Positions 45,658 to 54,023 of a stretch of 64,000 nt of DNA are shown here, piece after piece. The stretch's first letter is position 1. Every line of letters begins with the position of its first letter. The position numbers were made by a program, and so were the translations under genes. The notes beneath the pieces were generated by a model. It was not told the origin of the DNA, did not search any database, and worked only from the letters and a program-made list of their open reading frames with translations. The stretch is from Tannerellaceae bacterium (GTDB taxonomy: Bacteria > Bacteroidota > Bacteroidia > Bacteroidales > Tannerellaceae), in assembly GCA_031257015.1 (NCBI GenBank), contig JAIRPK010000030.1, positions 21,065 to 85,064 of the forward strand. Reading direction: 5' to 3'.

Positions 45658-45673
45658 CATATTTTAAGGAGTG

Positions 45674-45712
45674 CCTGGAGGAAAGTGGACGCGCTTTCTT
45701 CCGGGCTTTTTC
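45674..45712 (+). terminator. Terminator after the BlaR1 gene
   Basis: CCTGGAGGAAAG pairs with CTTTCTTCCGGG, followed by TTTTT. Confidence 0.8.
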
Positions 45713-45760
45713 ATGCAGTTGCTGGATGTTGTTGATTTTTTAGTTTGTGATTGCACAAAA

Positions 45761-45794
45761 AAAAGTCGCCTGCTTCTGTATGTTGGCGACTTTT
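45761..45794 (-). terminator. Terminator for the cmk-ispH-GT9 operon
   Basis: AAAAGTCGCC pairs with GGCGACTTTT; on the minus strand it is followed by T residues. Confidence 0.85.
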
Positions 45795-45812
45795 CAGGGT
45801 TTTATGATGAAT

Positions 45813-46844
45813 TTATTTGTTGAAGGTGCGCTTGAGGGCTTCTGTGACTATGCGTTCGGGGGGGATTTTTTGCATACATGCCCAGTCTTTTGTGCGGCAT
45901 GGTTTGTCGCCGTATATGGAGCATGGACGGCATGGTAAATCTTCCTGGATTGCGTTTGCAGGAGATTGTCTGTATCCGAAGAATCCGCAGAAGGGATGCG
46001 TCGCGCCCCATATGGGGAGGATTGGAGCTTTGACGAGGCTGGCGAAGTGCATATTGGCTGAGTCCATGCAGATGAGTAAATCCATTTGGGAGATTAGGCA
46101 TAGTTCGTTGTTTAGTGAATATTTCCCGGCGACGTTGTGTGTGTGTGGATAGCGTTCTGCCCATGTTTTTAGCGTTGATAGTTCGTCTTTTCCTCCGCCG
46201 AAGAGGTAGATTTCAACGTTGGCGGTGGAGGAAAGGGAGCGGACTACTTCTTCCATTTTCTCAAGGGGGTATATTTTCCCTTTATGTTTTGCAAATGGGG
46301 CGATGCCGATCCATTTTATTCCGTTGGGCTTGGGAAGAATGTCTAAACCAGTGGGGGAATAGTCGGGGGGGATGAGGGAATCGAAGGTGTCGGCGTAGTT
46401 TAAACCGGCGGCGATGATTGTGTCGGCATATCGGTCAATAACGTGGCGAATGGGGGTTAGCACTTTGTTTTTTGCACGGGTTAATTTCCGGCGTTGGCGA
46501 TAGCTTTTGTTGATGACGAATACTTTTTTTCCGTATATGCGGAATAAAAGGCGGATGAGCTTTGTGCGAAGGACGTTATGGAGGTCGAGAACGATGTTGA
46601 AGTCGTACTGTGCGTAGGCTTTGGCGAATCGAAGCAGACCGCCGAGCGAATGTTCGGTTCCTTTTGTGTTGATGCCGACGATGTTTACGTTTATCGGGCG
46701 ATTGATGAAAATGGGAAGGAGGAAGGCGTTTGTCAGAATAGTGAAGTGGTCGTCCGGATTGGCCTTGGCTGCTGAATAAACGACGGGGATGGTCAGGGCA
46801 ACGTCGCCTATGGCGGAAAGACGGATGATTAATATTTTAGCCAT
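45813..46844 (-). CDS. Glycosyltransferase family 9 (heptosyltransferase-like)
   Basis: 343 residues. N-terminal ILIIRLSAIGDVALTIPVV is the standard GT9 start, and the C-terminal half has GIAPFAKHKGKIYPLEKMEEVV and DSANMHFASLVKAPILPIWGATHPFCGFFGY. It probably adds a sugar in lipopolysaccharide core synthesis at the cytoplasmic membrane. It overlaps the end of the DUF4254 segment by 8 bp. Confidence 0.93.
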   Translation of the reverse strand: MAKILIIRLSAIGDVALTIPVVYSAAKANPDDHFTILTNAFLLPIFINRPINVNIVGINTKGTEHSLGGLLRFAKAYAQYDFNIVLDLHNVLRTKLIRLLFRIYGKKVFVINKSYRQRRKLTRAKNKVLTPIRHVIDRYADTIIAAGLNYADTFDSLIPPDYSPTGLDILPKPNGIKWIGIAPFAKHKGKIYPLEKMEEVVRSLSSTANVEIYLFGGGKDELSTLKTWAERYPHTHNVAGKYSLNNELCLISQMDLLICMDSANMHFASLVKAPILPIWGATHPFCGFFGYRQSPANAIQEDLPCRPCSIYGDKPCRTKDWACMQKIPPERIVTEALKRTFNK

Positions 46845-48330
46845 TTTTGTACAGGACGGGGTTTAGAGATGGGTCGTTGTACATTTTCATTTGTTTATAG
46901 ACTTTCATGTATTTGCGGCCGTCGCGGATGTCTTCGAGAAGCTGGTCGAGGGCTGTGCAAAGGTCTTGTTTCTGTTCGAGGAGGACGGCCAGCTTGTTGG
47001 CGCATGTTTGTTTATGCTCTTCGGAAGCGTCGGGGCGCATGGTTTCTTCCTGCATGTGATATATTTTAATGATGAGGATTGAGAGGCGGTCAATAGCCCA
47101 TGCGGGACTTTCGGTGTTGATGCTGGCCTGTGGCTGAGGCTGGATTTCTTTGTATTTGTCGAGGAAATAGCTGTCGATGAGTTCGACGAGATCGGTGCGT
47201 TCCTGGTTGGAGCGGTCGATGCGACGTTTGAGTTCAAGGGCTTCTTTAGGGTCGATGGCAGGATTGCGGATAAGGTCTTCCAAATGCCATTGGATGACGT
47301 CGATTTGGTTTTTTTTGTAAAGGATGCGTTCGATGGAGCCGGAAGGGTAGGGGTTTGTTGGGGCAGCGTCTACATCGTTTGTCAGATGATATTCCTGGGT
47401 TGCCTGCTCAAAGATTGAAGTGCTTAGAGTTGTGAAATTCATATCGTTACTGGTTTTATCGGGTATGTTATTCATTGCTTTGATGCGCGTGGCGACTTCT
47501 TCCATTAGCCATTTGGGGGTTGAGGTCGCTCCGCAGATGCCGACGCTTTCTGTTCCGTCCGGAAGGGCGGTGATTTCGTCGGGGCGGGAGATGAAGATGC
47601 AGTTCGGATTGGCTTTCAGACATTCTTCGTAGAGGACTTTGCCGTTGGAACTTTTGGCGCCGGCTACAAAGAAGATGTAATCGTGCGAGGCTACGAAGCG
47701 TTTGATGCTTTCGAGGCGGTTGGAGACTTGCCGGCAGATAGTGTCGTGGTACTGGAAGTCGGCTTCGGGGGACATGCGGCTTCGGATGATTTCTACGATG
47801 GATTGAAAGCCGTCGAGGGATTTTGTCGTTTGGGCGAAGAGGATAATGTTGCGCGTATAGTCCAGCTTGTCCAGGTCTTCGACATTCTCGACGACAATGG
47901 CGGTTCCCTGTGTTTGCCCCACCAGGCCGTTCATCTCCGCATGCCCTTTTTTTCCGTATATGACGAGCTGGACGGAAGAGTCTGCCGCGTCGTAGCATCT
48001 TTTAATCTTTTGCTGAAGACGGAGGACGACCTGACATGTTGCGTCGATGATGTGAAGACCGTTGGAGGCGGCGATATTGTAAGTCGCCGGCGGTTCGCCG
48101 TGGGCACGCAGCAGAATCTTTTTGTTCCGGAGGGAAACGAATGTGGGATAATCGACGCTTATAAGGCCGAGGGCTTCGAGACGTTCGACTTCGAGGCTGT
48201 TGTGGACTATTTCGCCAAGGCAGTAGAGTGTTTCTCCTTTGGAAAGCTCCTCCTCGGCGTTTTTAATAGCATTGACGACGCCGAAGCAAAAGCCGGAATT
48301 ATTGTCTATCTCTACGCGAATGTTTTTCAT
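46837..48330 (-). CDS. ispH: IspH fused in frame to DUF4254
   Basis: 497 residues. Residues 1-285 are IspH (HMBPP reductase), last step of the MEP isoprenoid route, with its three Fe-S Cys (C15 in SGFCFGV, C100 in IDATCQ, C200 in DTICRQ) and GATSTPKW. After a linker of about ten residues, residues 297-497 are a complete DUF4254 beginning [13 protein letters not shown], the normal start of a separate DUF4254 protein. The ATG at 47,442 could start that part independently. The two are separate genes in other Bacteroidales that I recall. Overlaps cmk by four bases. Confidence 0.88.
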   Translation of the reverse strand: MKNIRVEIDNNSGFCFGVVNAIKNAEEELSKGETLYCLGEIVHNSLEVERLEALGLISVDYPTFVSLRNKKILLRAHGEPPATYNIAASNGLHIIDATCQVVLRLQQKIKRCYDAADSSVQLVIYGKKGHAEMNGLVGQTQGTAIVVENVEDLDKLDYTRNIILFAQTTKSLDGFQSIVEIIRSRMSPEADFQYHDTICRQVSNRLESIKRFVASHDYIFFVAGAKSSNGKVLYEECLKANPNCIFISRPDEITALPDGTESVGICGATSTPKWLMEEVATRIKAMNNIPDKTSNDMNFTTLSTSIFEQATQEYHLTNDVDAAPTNPYPSGSIERILYKKNQIDVIQWHLEDLIRNPAIDPKEALELKRRIDRSNQERTDLVELIDSYFLDKYKEIQPQPQASINTESPAWAIDRLSILIIKIYHMQEETMRPDASEEHKQTCANKLAVLLEQKQDLCTALDQLLEDIRDGRKYMKVYKQMKMYNDPSLNPVLYKNG

Positions 48331-49016
48331 TGGAGGGCTGCATTATAATAATGTGTAAGCAACCACTTTTGCTGTTCCGCGCGGCTCATCGTGGAATTGT
48401 CGAGGAGAAGGGCGTCGGATGCTTGGCGAAGCGGGCTTTCGGCGCGGGTCGAGTCGAGGCGATCGCGCCGGTTGACATCGGCCAGGACGGCTTCGTAGGT
48501 TGCGTTGCCGCCCTGTGCAGTTAGTTCCTCTAAACGGCGACGGGCGCGTATTTCCGGCGAGGCGGTGACGAATATCTTCAGTTCTGCCGATGGAAATATT
48601 ACTGTTCCAACGTCGCGACCGTCCATAACGATGCCTTTGTCTCGACCCATTTCCTGCTGCATGGCGACAAGGTGTCTCCTGACGAAGCCGAGCGTGGCGA
48701 TGCGGCTGGCGAGGGAGGATACTTCGATGTTGCGGATTGCGCTTTCTACGTTTATGCCGTTGAGCCATGTTTCGCGGCGCCCGGTTCCGGGGTTCGGACG
48801 AAACTCAATGCAGATGTCTGCCAGGGCGGCTCGAAGTTTTTCTTCATTAATAGTATCTTCATTCGCCAGGTCGTTTTTCATCGCATGGCAGGCAACAGCC
48901 CGGTACATGGCACCTGTGTCGATGTACGTATAGCCAATGGCCTCAGCCAAATCTTTCGCCATGGTGCTTTTCCCGCTGGAGGAATGTCCGTCGATTGCAA
49001 TTATTATCTTTTTCAT
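48327..49016 (-). CDS. cmk: Cytidylate kinase
   Basis: 229 residues. The P-loop is [19 protein letters not shown] (5-23), followed by the CMP-binding [11 protein letters not shown] and [11 protein letters not shown]. It phosphorylates CMP and dCMP. It is the first gene of the operon cmk-ispH/DUF4254-GT9. A TAACTTTG box lies on the minus strand at 49,036-49,043, 20 bp upstream. Confidence 0.96.
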   Translation of the reverse strand: MKKIIIAIDGHSSSGKSTMAKDLAEAIGYTYIDTGAMYRAVACHAMKNDLANEDTINEEKLRAALADICIEFRPNPGTGRRETWLNGINVESAIRNIEVSSLASRIATLGFVRRHLVAMQQEMGRDKGIVMDGRDVGTVIFPSAELKIFVTASPEIRARRRLEELTAQGGNATYEAVLADVNRRDRLDSTRAESPLRQASDALLLDNSTMSRAEQQKWLLTHYYNAALQ

Positions 49017-49035
49017 ACATATATTATTATACCGA

Positions 49036-49043
49036 CAAAGTTA
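49036..49043 (-). promoter_or_regulatory. Promoter -7 box for cmk
   Basis: TAACTTTG read on the minus strand. Confidence 0.55.
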
Positions 49044-49334
49044 GGAAAAGAATCGAGACGGCTTTGTGGATGCCTTTCATCCTGCTAACGCTCTTTAGGA
49101 CTTGCACTGCTCTGTTTTTCAAATCGGAGAAATGAATAAAGCCGTTCGTTGGCGTCAATCAAATATCCAGCAGGCGTTGTCGAGCATTTTACCAGGTCTT
49201 TGGAAGATAGATGGGGATATTCGGACGGTTAAGTCTAAAGCCTCAAACTTCAAGCAGCGAATATCACGAGAGATTCCCGGAAAGTCAACGGTGTTTTTCC
49301 CTTCGTCTAACTATGAAAATTCCGGTCGGAAGAA

Positions 49335-49575
49335 TATGAAGCGTTTGCATAGTTGCAAATCGTTCCTGTCAAAAACATGAAGCGTTTGTAACGATGCAAA
49401 TTGCTCCTGTTGAAAACATGAGGCGTTTGCAACGATGCAAAATGCTCCTGTCGAAAACATGGAGCGTTTGTAACGATGCAAAATGCTCCTGTCGAAAACA
49501 TGAGGCATTTGCAACGATGCAAATTGTTCCTGTCGAAAACATGAAGCGTTTGCATAGTTGCAAAAATGTCGGTCG
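49335..49575. repeat. Tandem array 7: 41-bp period, six units
   Basis: GCGTTTG (GCATTTG in one) starts at 49,341, 49,382, 49,423, 49,464, 49,505 and 49,546, exactly 41 bp apart. Each unit has a TTTGCAACGATGCAAA-type hairpin followed by a CTCCTGTCGAAAACATGA segment. The outer units carry the variant loop TAGT. The remainder of the 49,044-49,771 gap holds no recognisable gene. Confidence 0.92.
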
Positions 49576-49771
49576 GGTGAAAATGCGAGCGTTGATGAAT
49601 CAGGAAAGTGCCGGAACGATTCCGGTGTTTCCGTATGCGTATTGACAATGGACGCATCCAATGTGGTTCGGGTAAGCTGTTGGCGACTTTAGAGCGGTGG
49701 ACATGCAGGGGGGCGGAAGTATGGAGTGTGAAACCCTTGCTTGCATGGAATCGAAAAAAGATGGACGAAAA

Positions 49772-49802
49772 TTTGCTGTGATGAAACTAATTCATATCTT
49801 TG
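49772..49802 (+). promoter_or_regulatory. Promoter for tRNA-Arg
   Basis: TTTG at 49,772-49,775 and TATCTTTG at 49,795-49,802 with a 19-bp spacer, a full match to the Bacteroidetes -33/-7 arrangement. Confidence 0.75.
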
Positions 49803-49836
49803 TCGTCGGAATGAGTTCTTAGATATAATTAACAAT

Positions 49837-49910
49837 GGCCGCGTAGCTCAATTGAATAGAGTAGCTGACTACGGATCAGCCGGTTACAGGTTTGAATCCT
49901 GTCGCGGTCA
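49837..49910 (+). tRNA. tRNA-Arg (anticodon ACG)
   Basis: 74 nt with a complete cloverleaf: 7-bp acceptor stem GGCCGCG with CGCGGTC, D arm GCTC...GAGT, anticodon stem GCTGA/TCAGC with loop CTACGGA (anticodon ACG) and T arm ACAGG/CCTGT with loop TTTGAAT. Discriminator base A; CCA is not encoded. A terminator follows at 49,944. Confidence 0.95.
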
Positions 49911-49943
49911 CTTAAAAAATAATTGTTTATATGAAAAAATGAG

Positions 49944-49977
49944 GCGCTGTCCTTTTCTTCAGGACAGCGCATTTTTT
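49944..49977 (+). terminator. Terminator after tRNA-Arg
   Basis: GCGCTGTCCT pairs with AGGACAGCGC, followed by a run of T. Confidence 0.92.
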
Positions 49978-50054
49978 TATTTAATAATGCACATCTGCCA
50001 AACGTATGAAACAATATTATATTCATCTCATTGTCTGTTTAAATCCACATTAAC

Positions 50055-50522
50055 ATGCTTGATTTCTTTATACATTATGGATATATTGGTTTGTTCCTGG
50101 CCAGTTTCCTTGCGGCGACCATATTGCCGTTTGGTTCGGAGGCGGTATTTGCGGCCTTGCTGGCTGCGGGACTGGGTGCTTTTCCATGTATCGTTGTAGG
50201 GACGTTGGGGAGCAGTCTTGGAGGAGTGACTAATTATTATCTCGGTCGTTTAGGCAAGACTGAATGGATAGAAAAGTATCTGCGGGTTAAGGAAGAGAAG
50301 ATTCTCGCTACGCAGGTTTGGATTGACAGGAAGGGGGGGGCTTATTTGGCGTTTTTTAGCTTTCTTCCCTTTTTCGGCGATGTGATTCCTTTGGCGCTTG
50401 GCTTCATGAAGGCTAATTTCTGGAAAGTTGCTTTGAGCATGACCGTCGGGAAAATGATTCGCTATATTGCGCTTTTGTTCTTGATGAACTTTATAGGCCA
50501 CTATTTCCATATTCTTTTTTGA
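50055..50522 (+). CDS. YqaA/DedA-like VTT-domain membrane protein
   Basis: 155 residues with about four membrane segments and the pattern FLASFLAATILPFGSEAVFAALL and GTLGSSLGGVTNYYLGRLG of YqaA-type proteins. VTT/DedA relatives act in lipid or undecaprenyl-phosphate translocation, but this subgroup is uncharacterised. It stands alone between the tRNA terminator and a convergent gene. Confidence 0.85.
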   Translation: MLDFFIHYGYIGLFLASFLAATILPFGSEAVFAALLAAGLGAFPCIVVGTLGSSLGGVTNYYLGRLGKTEWIEKYLRVKEEKILATQVWIDRKGGAYLAFFSFLPFFGDVIPLALGFMKANFWKVALSMTVGKMIRYIALLFLMNFIGHYFHILF

Positions 50523-50553
50523 TATGAACCCGTGACTGGATGTTCCGGAGGGG

Positions 50554-51627
50554 TTAAGGCGTGCGTTGCGTGCCTTTTTTTGTTTTCAGGTCGTCGGGGC
50601 GACAAAGGTTGCTCAGGTTGAATGTTGCGTACAAGGCTTGTTGGTGGAATATGTTCTTTTCGGCAAAATGGAGGGAGTAGGTGAGTTTTATGTCAACGAC
50701 TTCGTTTTTAATGAAATGTATGGACATGTCCAATCGATCGTATTCGCCGGAACGGTAAACCGGATCACCCCAATACAGTGCGTTCCCAAAAGTATCGTAA
50801 AAAACTTGCTGTTTGCCGCCTTTATAATATGTGTTGGATAGTTCTATCCACTTGTATCCGAGCGTGGTTTCCGACAGTATGCCTTGGGGTGTGTGCCAAA
50901 CGTTTGTGCCTCGGTCGCGCTCAAGGGCTACGACCCAGCCCAGGCTGCTTTCAAGCTTTGTGAAGACGGTTCTCTTGTTCATGTTTACACCGACGGAGGT
51001 CAGGAGCAGGCCGTTGTCATGCACTGGGATGTCTGTTTCGGGATCTTTGAGTGCTGCGAAGTGGAACATATAACCTAAGTGTTGCAAGTGAAAAGCTCCG
51101 TAGTTATATCTGCCTGAACAGCCCATGAAAAAGGATTCATGCGTCTTGCGTGTCTGTCTTCCTGTCCAGTCCAGCCATACGTTTGCATAAGTCCCGTCTG
51201 CTTGACCGTATTCCCAGAAGATGCCGTTCACGACAGGGCGATAATTCAATATTGAATCGGAGAAGAACATGCGCGGGTAGCGGTCAAGAATCATGTGGCG
51301 CGGAATATTGCCTACGTAAAAGCGAAATGGCTTGCCGCTGTACTCATAATATATTACAGGGTCGCAAAAGTCGAGTATCCGCTCGCTTCCCCATTCGCGC
51401 ATCAAGTCGAGGCCGGCGAAGATGCGGTGTTGTTTTTCCCATTTTAGGCCAATCTCAGGGGCGAGATGTACGCCGGCCATGGTTTGTGACTGTGTTAATG
51501 CTGAACCGGAAAATTCATAATTGTCGAAAAAGGAACGAACATTCGCTTTCCATGCTATTTCTTGAGACGCGAGTGACGTATAAATGCTGAATAATATGGC
51601 TAAAATGATGCTATGCTTACAATACAT
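50554..51627 (-). CDS. Putative outer membrane beta-barrel protein, unknown function
   Basis: 357 residues from the ATG at 51,627, which begins a signal peptide (MYCKHSIILAILFSIYTSLASQ). The frame is open further upstream to 51,903, but that part crosses a promoter and RNA-like unit. The body alternates amphipathic beta-strands with aromatic residues (YEYSGKPFRFYVGNIPRHMI, NYGAFHLQHLGYMFHF) and ends in a basic tail. I do not recognise a named family. A TATCTTTG box at 51,632-51,639 lies only five bases before the ATG, so the mRNA may be leaderless. Confidence 0.75.
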   Translation of the reverse strand: MYCKHSIILAILFSIYTSLASQEIAWKANVRSFFDNYEFSGSALTQSQTMAGVHLAPEIGLKWEKQHRIFAGLDLMREWGSERILDFCDPVIYYEYSGKPFRFYVGNIPRHMILDRYPRMFFSDSILNYRPVVNGIFWEYGQADGTYANVWLDWTGRQTRKTHESFFMGCSGRYNYGAFHLQHLGYMFHFAALKDPETDIPVHDNGLLLTSVGVNMNKRTVFTKLESSLGWVVALERDRGTNVWHTPQGILSETTLGYKWIELSNTYYKGGKQQVFYDTFGNALYWGDPVYRSGEYDRLDMSIHFIKNEVVDIKLTYSLHFAEKNIFHQQALYATFNLSNLCRPDDLKTKKGTQRTP

Positions 51628-51631
51628 GCAG

Positions 51632-51639
51632 CAAAGATA
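51632..51639 (-). promoter_or_regulatory. Promoter -7 box immediately before the gene ending at 50,554
   Basis: TATCTTTG on the minus strand, ending five bases before the start codon at 51,627. Confidence 0.5.
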
Positions 51640-51690
51640 ACAAAAGTGAAAGCGGCAACAAAATGCAAATTGACAAGCAAAATAATAAAA

Positions 51691-51892
51691 TTGATAACAA
51701 ATATCTCCAAGAAGCACTCTATCTTTGCAGCGTAAACAAAAAAATGGTTTAACATAAAATGTGTATAAACTTTCGCCAAAACTAAAAAGACATAAAACGA
51801 AAGCAGTTGGTTTAATTTGAAAAATGTTAATCATGTTAATAGGTATTAGTTTTTTAATGAGAAAAAGGGATGCTGGGAAGTATCCCTTTTTT
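51691..51892 (+). ncRNA. Putative small RNA unit 1 (promoter to hairpin)
   Basis: TTGATAA at 51,691 and TATCTTTG at 51,720 (29 bp between starts), then about 130 nt without a convincing gene, then the hairpin AAAAGGGAT-loop-ATCCCTTTT at 51,863-51,890 with a T run. The hairpin and its GCTGGGAAGT loop are identical in unit 2. Expected transcript about 160 nt. The downstream words GCATGAC and ATTAACT recur after unit 3. Confidence 0.5.
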
Positions 51893-52071
51893 GCTTTGTG
51901 CATGACAATTAACTTGTGAGAGGCAAGTCTGTTATGGGAGAGGCAGATCTCCGCTTCCCTAATTCTTGCCTACGAATTGTATGTACATGTTCCTGCTTGT
52001 AGCAGAAAGATGGGAAGGCGGCTTTTATTGTTTCAGGAATAAAATAAATATCGTCAAGAAAAATGCGAGAA

Positions 52072-52240
52072 TTGATAAAAGTCAATTCGTTAACTACGCC
52101 TACATTTGCAGCGTGATAATAAGATAAGACTTCAACAAAAATTAAACTAAGACATCAACATGGATAACAAACAATTGATGTTTTCAGAAATATGTTGTTT
52201 TAGTTTAGAGAAAAGGGATGCTGGGAAGTATCCCTTTTCT
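52072..52240 (+). ncRNA. Putative small RNA unit 2 (promoter to hairpin)
   Basis: TTGATAA at 52,072 and TACATTTG at 52,101, again 29 bp apart, and the same AAAAGGGAT...ATCCCTTTT hairpin at 52,211-52,238. Expected transcript about 125 nt. The body differs from unit 1, so promoter and hairpin are conserved while the middle is not. The group II intron-like sequence starts about 10 bp after the hairpin. Confidence 0.5.
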
Positions 52241-52249
52241 GTTCGTGTG

Positions 52250-52595
52250 GTGTGCATAGCTAACATGTGTAAGTCCTGAATGAAAGTCGATAATGCCAAC
52301 CATACAATGGAGGCAAAGGTGTTGCCGATGAGGGTAAATCTGAAGGAAGCTGTAGTCTAAACCCTGAGCTGAGGAACATGGACAACATATCAATGCAGAT
52401 TCAATCGAGATGATTTGCAAAATAACGAAGTCAAAAGTTACCTACTGTTGAGGTGTAAATGTTGCGGTTGGCTAGTGAAGAGTTGAACTGCGCAAGAGTG
52501 ATTACTTACTGAATGAGTGTAAAGCGCTGAACCGCCGTGTGCTGAACGGTACGCACGGTGGTGATGAGATCTAAACAGGAATTAATCCCGTTTTT
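52250..52595 (+). mobile_element. ORF-less group II intron remnant
   Basis: The 5' end GTGTGCATAGCTAAC fits group II intron starts, followed by domain I-like sequence (GTAAGTCC, GGAGGCAAAGGTGTTGCC, GAGGGTAAA, CCTGAGCTGA). At 52,523-52,563 a domain V-like hairpin is present: CCGCCGTG pairs with CACGGTGG (one G-T pair) around GTGCTGAACGGTACG-type sequence. The whole element is only about 340 bp and has no reverse transcriptase, so domain IV and much of domains II-III are missing. It sits just behind a terminator-like hairpin. Confidence 0.6.
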
Positions 52596-52646
52596 TTTTC
52601 TGTCTGATTTACATCAAAAACAATATTGATAAGTAAAATATAAAAA

Positions 52647-52811
52647 TTGATAAGTATCGTCTCTTATAAACAGACTACCTTTGTAGTATAATATGAAGGA
52701 TTTCGGCTTGTACAATGATTGTGCCGAAGAAAGATATAAAAAACAAGTAATGCTTTCATAGTTATGTGTTAGTTAGAAAAAGGGAGGCGCTGTGAAGCGT
52801 CTCTCTTTTAA
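52647..52811 (+). ncRNA. Putative small RNA unit 3 (promoter to hairpin)
   Basis: TTGATAA at 52,647 and TACCTTTG at 52,676, with the same 29-bp spacing as units 1 and 2. The end hairpin AAAAAGGGAGGCGCT / AGCGTCTCTCTTTT (52,777-52,809) is a longer variant of theirs. An internal hairpin TTCGGC...GCCGAA lies at about 52,699-52,724. Expected transcript about 120 nt. Confidence 0.5.
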
Positions 52812-53366
52812 TGGTGTGCCGTGCATGATATTAACTGGGGGCAGAACTTTAAGAAGTGTATAAATTTTCAGGTTACTAAGTGAAAGGACGAAAGCAGAAA
52901 ATATTGGAAGATTCCAGTCAGAAAAATGATAGAGCGGCACACGAAAGCTATGCGAGAGAGCAGACTTTACTTTGGATGACGGAGAAGGAAGACGCAAAAA
53001 GAGAATGGAGAAGGCAATATGCTTGAATATGTATAGAAGTTGTTATTTTCAGGGAAATACTAACCTCAAGCAGTGTCAAGCGAGAGAAATATCGAAAAGC
53101 AGGAGCTTGGTAATTAAAACGGTAGCAAACAAGTTGATCCCGCAAGCAATAAATCAAGTTTAGACGCCGATTTTCGCGAAACCGTTTTTATCCAATCGGA
53201 TAAAGTTGGATATCAAGAAATTAAAAGCGAGGGGATATGCAATTACCAATGAACGCTTGAGACGTGCAGGATACATCTTCTTTATTTACCGATTATTATC
53301 TTCTCTCAAAGTATCTCCTGCAGATTAAAGAATCGCCGTGTACTGGTGGTTTGCACGATGGAGCAA
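52812..53366. other. Gene-free stretch after unit 3
   Basis: About 550 bp. It starts with GTGTGCCGTGCATGA, similar to the intron-like 5' end after unit 2, and ends with CGCCGTGTACTGGTGG near 53,334, which faintly resembles a decayed domain V. It could be a second, more degraded intron copy; no protein gene is credible. Confidence 0.35.
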
Positions 53367-53410
53367 AGAGTTTGGAAGGGGATTATTTTCCCGTTCCAAA
53401 CTCTCTATTT
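53367..53410. terminator. Terminator hairpin
   Basis: AGAGTTTGGAA pairs with TTCCAAACTCT around an inner GGGA/TCCC stem, followed on the plus strand by CTATTTTTAT. It separates the RNA-like region from the minus-strand lipoprotein gene and may act in both directions. Confidence 0.8.
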
Positions 53411-53424
53411 TTATAAAACATAAA

Positions 53425-54012
53425 TTATTGAATAATCTTTCCGGTTTCGTTAAGGTATTTGATGAAAGCGTCCCATTCGGCTTTGCGCTTTTGGGCGTTT
53501 TCTTTACGTTCCTGGAGGCTGTTTGTTTCGTTTGTTCCCAATAAATCGTCAGAGGGGAAGCCGATTCCAAGGTAGAATTTGGAGCCTGATACGGAAAAGA
53601 CCAAATCATTGTATCGCCAGCTGGACAATGCGGAATAAACATCGGCAAGGAATAATGGTTTTCCGTCCAGATAGAGGGCTAAATAAACGGAGAGGCCGAA
53701 AATGCGGTTGCTGAGGCTGTTCGTTAATGAGGAATTTGCGAAAATTATCTCCGAGGTTGCGATATTAAATGATTTTATATCGTTTCCGCTGATTCTAATC
53801 GTGTCAGCTTCGTTGTATGGGAGCTGCGTTTCGCCTTCTTCCACGGGTGGGACGGGGACGTCGGGAGCGACAACTGTCGAATCTGCTGTTTTGGATGATC
53901 CGCTTACGTTGTTTTCTTCTGCTGCCGGAATATCAACTTCGCTTGTGCATGAGGCGAGGCCGAGGATTATTCCGGTGATTGCGATTAAAAAAACTGATAC
54001 TACTTTTTTCAT
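53425..54012 (-). CDS. Lipoprotein of unknown function
   Basis: 195 residues with a lipoprotein signal, Cys at about residue 22 (GIILGLASCTSEVDIP). A Pro/Glu-rich linker (VAPDVPVPPVEEGETQLP) precedes a C-terminal domain with no family I recognise. It starts 11 bp after the T9SS cargo gene on the same strand and probably shares its promoter at 56,422. Confidence 0.7.
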   Translation of the reverse strand: MKKVVSVFLIAITGIILGLASCTSEVDIPAAEENNVSGSSKTADSTVVAPDVPVPPVEEGETQLPYNEADTIRISGNDIKSFNIATSEIIFANSSLTNSLSNRIFGLSVYLALYLDGKPLFLADVYSALSSWRYNDLVFSVSGSKFYLGIGFPSDDLLGTNETNSLQERKENAQKRKAEWDAFIKYLNETGKIIQ

Positions 54013-54023
54013 TTGATAATTTA

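Noticed and set aside
51627..51903. Upstream extension of the outer membrane protein gene to 51,903
   Set aside because: The extension crosses the promoter box and small RNA unit 1 and would bury the signal peptide.
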